Shown here: one piece after another, positions 26,605 to 28,810 of the stretch
Layout: every line of letters begins with the position of its first letter
Position numbering within the stretch: position 1 is the stretch's first letter
DNA from: Candidatus Didemnitutus sp.
GTDB lineage: Bacteria > Verrucomicrobiota > Verrucomicrobiia > Opitutales > Opitutaceae
NCBI GenBank assembly: GCA_030682505.1
Contig: JAUXOH010000067.1
Coordinates: 1-28,810 of the forward strand
Reading direction: 5' to 3'
Length of the DNA stretch: 28,810 nucleotides
Program-made: the position numbers and the translations under genes
The notes under the pieces: generated by a model
Databases searched by the model: none
Told to the model about the DNA's origin: nothing
The model's input: only the letters and a program-made list of their open reading frames with translations

Positions 26605-26674
26605 ATCGCCGCTGGGGAGCCCCGACCTGGCTCAACTTTCCGTCAGAGCCCGCTCGGGGCTCCCCAGCGGCGAT
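26605..26674. repeat. Long inverted repeat with 21-bp perfect arms
   Basis: Arms at 26605-26625 and 26654-26674 are perfect reverse complements, with a 28-nt interval in which a further 5-bp pairing (GGCTC 26629-26633, GAGCC 26646-26650) continues the stem after a 3x3 internal loop. Each arm also contains its own near-palindrome (GGGGAGCCCC). The right arm is followed by only four T. It could be a REP-type element, the ends of a very small mobile element, or a structured RNA; a simple terminator is less likely. Confidence 0.75.
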
Positions 26675-26860
26675 TTTAGCGCTGAAGAAAGATCGGTCGA
26701 TTTTGAAAACCACCTTAAATTCGGTGGGCCACAGTCAGCGGCAATTTACACCGGACGAGTTCGCGCAGCCGACCCTCGCGGCTTTCGAACAAGGTCGCCA
26801 CAGCTGACAACGGCCCGCGCTTGTCTTCCGCTCCGGCAACAGTCATGGAAGGAAGCATGC

Positions 26861-26916
26861 CCTTAACTGATCAGTACGTTGCGAGTGGCCGTCGCAGCTG
26901 ATCGACATCGTTAGCC
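26861..26916 (+). other. attC-like imperfect palindrome (possible integron cassette site)
   Basis: The outer arms CCTTAAC (26861-26867) and GTTAGCC (26910-26916) resemble the R''/R' core sites of integron attC elements. Inside them GATCAG (26869-26874) pairs with CTGATC, and TGCGA pairs with TCGCA around a 7-nt loop. The AT-richer lipoprotein gene starts 5 nt after the last arm, the usual position of a cassette gene. Against it: the outer arms pair over only 4-5 bp and the spacers are unequal (1 and 6 nt); no integrase gene is visible. Confidence 0.3.
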
Positions 26917-26920
26917 AAAA

Positions 26921-27460
26921 ATGAAAACTCTACTTCTAGCGATTGCCGCAATTTTACTATCTAGTTGTGCCGCTCCTCCTCCTCCAGCTAGGCCGGCTTA
27001 CAATCCGCGAGCACCACATAGCTCCTTCTTCAGTAAATTGCCACGACCGGCCTCAGGCACATTCAATATCACTTACATTCCTGCACATTTTACCGAACCC
27101 GATGACATTCGCGAGGCACGCCACCGCAGAATTAAGCTCATCATGATCTTGAAATTAGAAAAGGCAGGACTGAAATTCGATCCGACAGGCATTTCTGATT
27201 ACGATATCAGCTATCACTATACGACAGGACCAGCTATTCTCGAAAGCGGCTTTTCGCATTCGTTTAATATACTTGTCCTTAATAGTAAAAACCGGAAAGG
27301 GTTTGATGAAGATCGAGTTTGGGACGGAAGCGTCTCAGTTAATGGTTGGCCTGATCGGGATATTGCCTATCTATTCCCCTCGTTTATCGATGAGCTCTTG
27401 GAGAATTTCCCGAAAAATCAAAATGACAGAAAGGCCAAGCGATGGGGTCAGGCTTTGTAG
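26921..27460 (+). CDS. Putative lipoprotein, DUF4136-like, AT-richer than its neighbours
   Basis: 179 residues. A lipoprotein signal is visible: MKTLLLAIAAILLSSC, with the lipobox LSSC and Cys16 as the predicted lipidated residue, followed by a proline/alanine-rich linker. The mature part contains a DUF4136-like arrangement: EARHRRIKLIMILKLEKAGL, DYDISYHYTTGPAIL and RVWDGSVSVNGWPDRDIAYL, ending with FIDELLENFPKNQ; I hold this family call only weakly. Codon third positions are much richer in A and T than in the rest of the window, suggesting transfer. It is preceded by an attC-like palindrome and followed 24 nt later by an insertion sequence. No Shine-Dalgarno sequence. Function unknown. Confidence 0.7.
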   Translation: MKTLLLAIAAILLSSCAAPPPPARPAYNPRAPHSSFFSKLPRPASGTFNITYIPAHFTEPDDIREARHRRIKLIMILKLEKAGLKFDPTGISDYDISYHYTTGPAILESGFSHSFNILVLNSKNRKGFDEDRVWDGSVSVNGWPDRDIAYLFPSFIDELLENFPKNQNDRKAKRWGQAL

Positions 27461-27483
27461 TTTGTAGTTGACGGCGGGGAGAA

Positions 27484-27537
27484 GGTATGATCCGGGGACA
27501 TAGGTAACAGATAGTCCAAGGACATGGGTTACACTTT
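27484..27537. repeat. Left terminal inverted repeat of the IS481-type element
   Basis: Begins GGTATGATCC and contains GGACATAGGTAACA and, after AGTCCAA, GGACATGGGTTACA. Matches the reverse complement of 28759-28810. Confidence 0.85.
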
Positions 27538-27543
27538 CAGGCT

Positions 27544-28767
27544 ATGGCCTGGAACGAAGTAACCCCAATGGAACAGAAGCATCGATTCATCAGTCTGGCT
27601 GGCACGGGCAGGTTTACCCTGACCGAGTTGTGCGCGGATTTTCGTGTTAGCCGGAAGACCGGGTATAAGTGGCTGCGGCGATATCAGCAGGAGGGTGTGC
27701 GGGGCTTGCAGTGCCGCAGCCGCCGACCGCGACACTGTCCGCACCACACGGCCGAAGAGATCGAGCGGCTGATCTTGCAGGAACGCCGTCGGCACCAGAC
27801 TTGGGGACCGAAGAAGCTGCAGGAATTGTTGCACTGCCAGCATCGGATCAAGCACCCGCCCGCCCGCAGCACGATCGCCGGGGTGCTCCGGCGGCATGGG
27901 CTCAGTCAGCGGCGGCGGCGCTCGCCGGGACTCTATCCGGCGCCACCAGCAAAGTTGACCAAGCCCACCCACCCCAACCACGTCTGGACGGTGGACTTCA
28001 AAGGCTGGTTCCTGACGCAGGATGGGGTGCGCTGTGACGTGCTCACGGTCTGTGACCGCTACAGCCATTACCTTATCGGGTGCCACGCCCGGCCCAATCA
28101 GCAGTTCATGAGCACGCTGCGGGTCTTCAAAAATCTGATGCGCCACCACGGCAAGCCGAGGATCATCCGGGTGGACAACGGCACGCCCTTTGCCTCGATG
28201 GGGCTGGGCCGACTCTCCAAGCTCAGCGTCTGGTGGATCGAGCAAGGCATCGCCGTGGAGTTCACCCGGCCCGGCAAACCCCAGGACAACAGCTCGCACG
28301 AACGCATGCACCGCGACCTGAAGGCCGAGTGCACCCAACCGTCCTCCGCGAACCGGCGGGCGCAGCAACGCCGACTCCAACGCTGGCAACAGCTCTACAA
28401 TCACGTGCGACCCCATGAGGCGCTCCAGATGCTCAAACCGGCCCAAGTTTACCGTCGCAGCTCAAGACGGCTCGGTGAGAACGACAAGCCGCTCCAATAT
28501 CCGGCAGGCTATCAGATCCGGCTACTCTCCGCCACCGGCCACCTCTGGCACGACGGCCATAACTACCATGTCGGCGAAGCCCTGGCCGGGTGCCGCGTCG
28601 GCTTGGTCGTCAATGCCTCGGACGTGACCGAGTTACACTTCGCTAATGTCCACCTCGGCAACCTCCTCTACGATCCGGCGGAACAACTCCGGCCCAAGGC
28701 CTTCATTGTTCCGCCCAACCACAAACCGCTCGTCATTCCACCCTCAATCACTAAACCAAAAGTGTAA
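27544..28767 (+). CDS. IS481-family transposase
   Basis: 407 residues, cut-and-paste transposase acting on the element's own ends. N-terminal helix-turn-helix (FTLTELCADFRVSRKTGYKW), a second helical region with arginine-rich linker, then an rve-type DDE integrase core: D151 in VWTVDFKGWF, D211 in IIRVDNGTPF and E253 in DNSSHERMHRDLKAE. The spacing (59 and 41 residues between them) and the HERMH motif fit IS481. The C-terminal beta-rich part (residues 330-407) is a plausible DNA-binding extension. The frame is intact from start to stop, so the element may be active. An in-frame ATG at 27568 is an alternative start; neither has a Shine-Dalgarno sequence. Confidence 0.93.
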   Translation: MAWNEVTPMEQKHRFISLAGTGRFTLTELCADFRVSRKTGYKWLRRYQQEGVRGLQCRSRRPRHCPHHTAEEIERLILQERRRHQTWGPKKLQELLHCQHRIKHPPARSTIAGVLRRHGLSQRRRRSPGLYPAPPAKLTKPTHPNHVWTVDFKGWFLTQDGVRCDVLTVCDRYSHYLIGCHARPNQQFMSTLRVFKNLMRHHGKPRIIRVDNGTPFASMGLGRLSKLSVWWIEQGIAVEFTRPGKPQDNSSHERMHRDLKAECTQPSSANRRAQQRRLQRWQQLYNHVRPHEALQMLKPAQVYRRSSRRLGENDKPLQYPAGYQIRLLSATGHLWHDGHNYHVGEALAGCRVGLVVNASDVTELHFANVHLGNLLYDPAEQLRPKAFIVPPNHKPLVIPPSITKPKV

Positions 28768-28810
28768 CCTATGTCCTTGGACTAAATGTAACCCATGTCC
28801 GGATCATACC
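28759..28810. repeat. Right terminal inverted repeat of the IS481-type element
   Basis: Contains TGTAACCTATGTCC and TGTAACCCATGTCC and ends GGATCATACC at the window edge. Reverse complement of the left repeat with few changes. Confidence 0.85.

Larger units (their letters stand above)
26306..26920. other. 615-bp region without a recognisable gene; contains inverted repeats
   Basis: No frame here gives a protein I recognise. It contains a 10-bp inverted repeat (26367-26406), a strong 21-bp inverted repeat (26605-26674), a small hairpin (CCACC/GGTGG, 26710-26727) and an attC-like palindrome (26861-26916). Short frames on the minus strand (for example 26715-26858, 47 residues ending ELVRCKLPLTVAHRI) have plausible codon character but no identified homologue. 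The region marks the boundary between the proBA housekeeping block and the acquired-looking right end. Confidence 0.6.
27484..28810 (+). mobile_element. IS481-type insertion sequence
   Basis: A single transposase gene bounded by long imperfect terminal inverted repeats: left 27484-27537 and right 28759-28810 (54 against 52 nt, starting GGTATGATCC, with about five mismatches and a 2-nt gap). Each end holds two related direct-repeat blocks of the type GGACATAGGTTACA, likely transposase binding sites. The transposase stop codon lies within the right repeat. The right end coincides with the last base of the window, so a target duplication cannot be examined and the outer boundary may be slightly further out. 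Confidence 0.85.

Noticed and set aside
26444..26713. 89-codon minus-strand frame in the gap after proA
   Set aside because: Also crosses the inverted repeat; no similarity recognised and no start signal.
26543..26866. 107-codon plus-strand frame in the gap after proA
   Set aside because: Spans the 21-bp inverted repeat and has no recognisable motif or start signal.

Overview
This 28.8 kb window is GC-rich bacterial chromosome. Gene content, gene order and the style of translation starts (almost no Shine-Dalgarno sequences, several GTG starts) suggest a verrucomicrobial lineage, most likely Opitutaceae-like. That placement is inference from protein character; there is no rRNA or tRNA here to settle it.

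Left part (1-6400, minus strand): the rod-shape genes mreB-mreC (mreC runs off the left edge), then dnaG-rpoD-tatA, a version of the macromolecular-synthesis operon closed by a clear intrinsic terminator. Between the two blocks lies a degraded fragment that looks like the C-terminal regulatory (RCK_C) domain of a cation antiporter.

Middle part (6600-15400): a secreted DUF362-like protein, an orphan NADH dehydrogenase subunit A gene, and a three-domain protein combining a PTS EIIA-type domain, a pyruvate-kinase-C-like domain and a diadenylate cyclase domain (predicted c-di-AMP synthase). Then come ribosomal protein L33, a small unknown protein, an Mrp/ApbC-type P-loop ATPase, and a plus-strand cluster of TolB-like beta-propeller, YmdB-like phosphodiesterase, PIG-L deacetylase and OsmC-like protein. 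A small secreted unknown on the minus strand closes the section.

Right-middle part (15400-26300): argH, an MFS-like transporter followed by mutL, glgP, then on the minus strand a TMEM175-type potassium channel gene (apparently frameshifted at its start) and a secreted thermonuclease-like protein, then the proline genes proB-proA. These are housekeeping genes. Notable details are a MutL whose endonuclease site is erased and a recurring promoter form (TTGnnn, 16 nt, nnnGCT) placed very close to start codons.

Right end (26300-28810): an accessory junction. It has about 600 bp with little or no coding but two strong inverted repeats and an attC-like imperfect palindrome, then a visibly AT-richer lipoprotein gene, then an IS481-type insertion sequence whose right terminal repeat reaches the last base of the window. 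This is the only part that looks recently acquired. No CRISPR array, tRNA or rRNA was seen.
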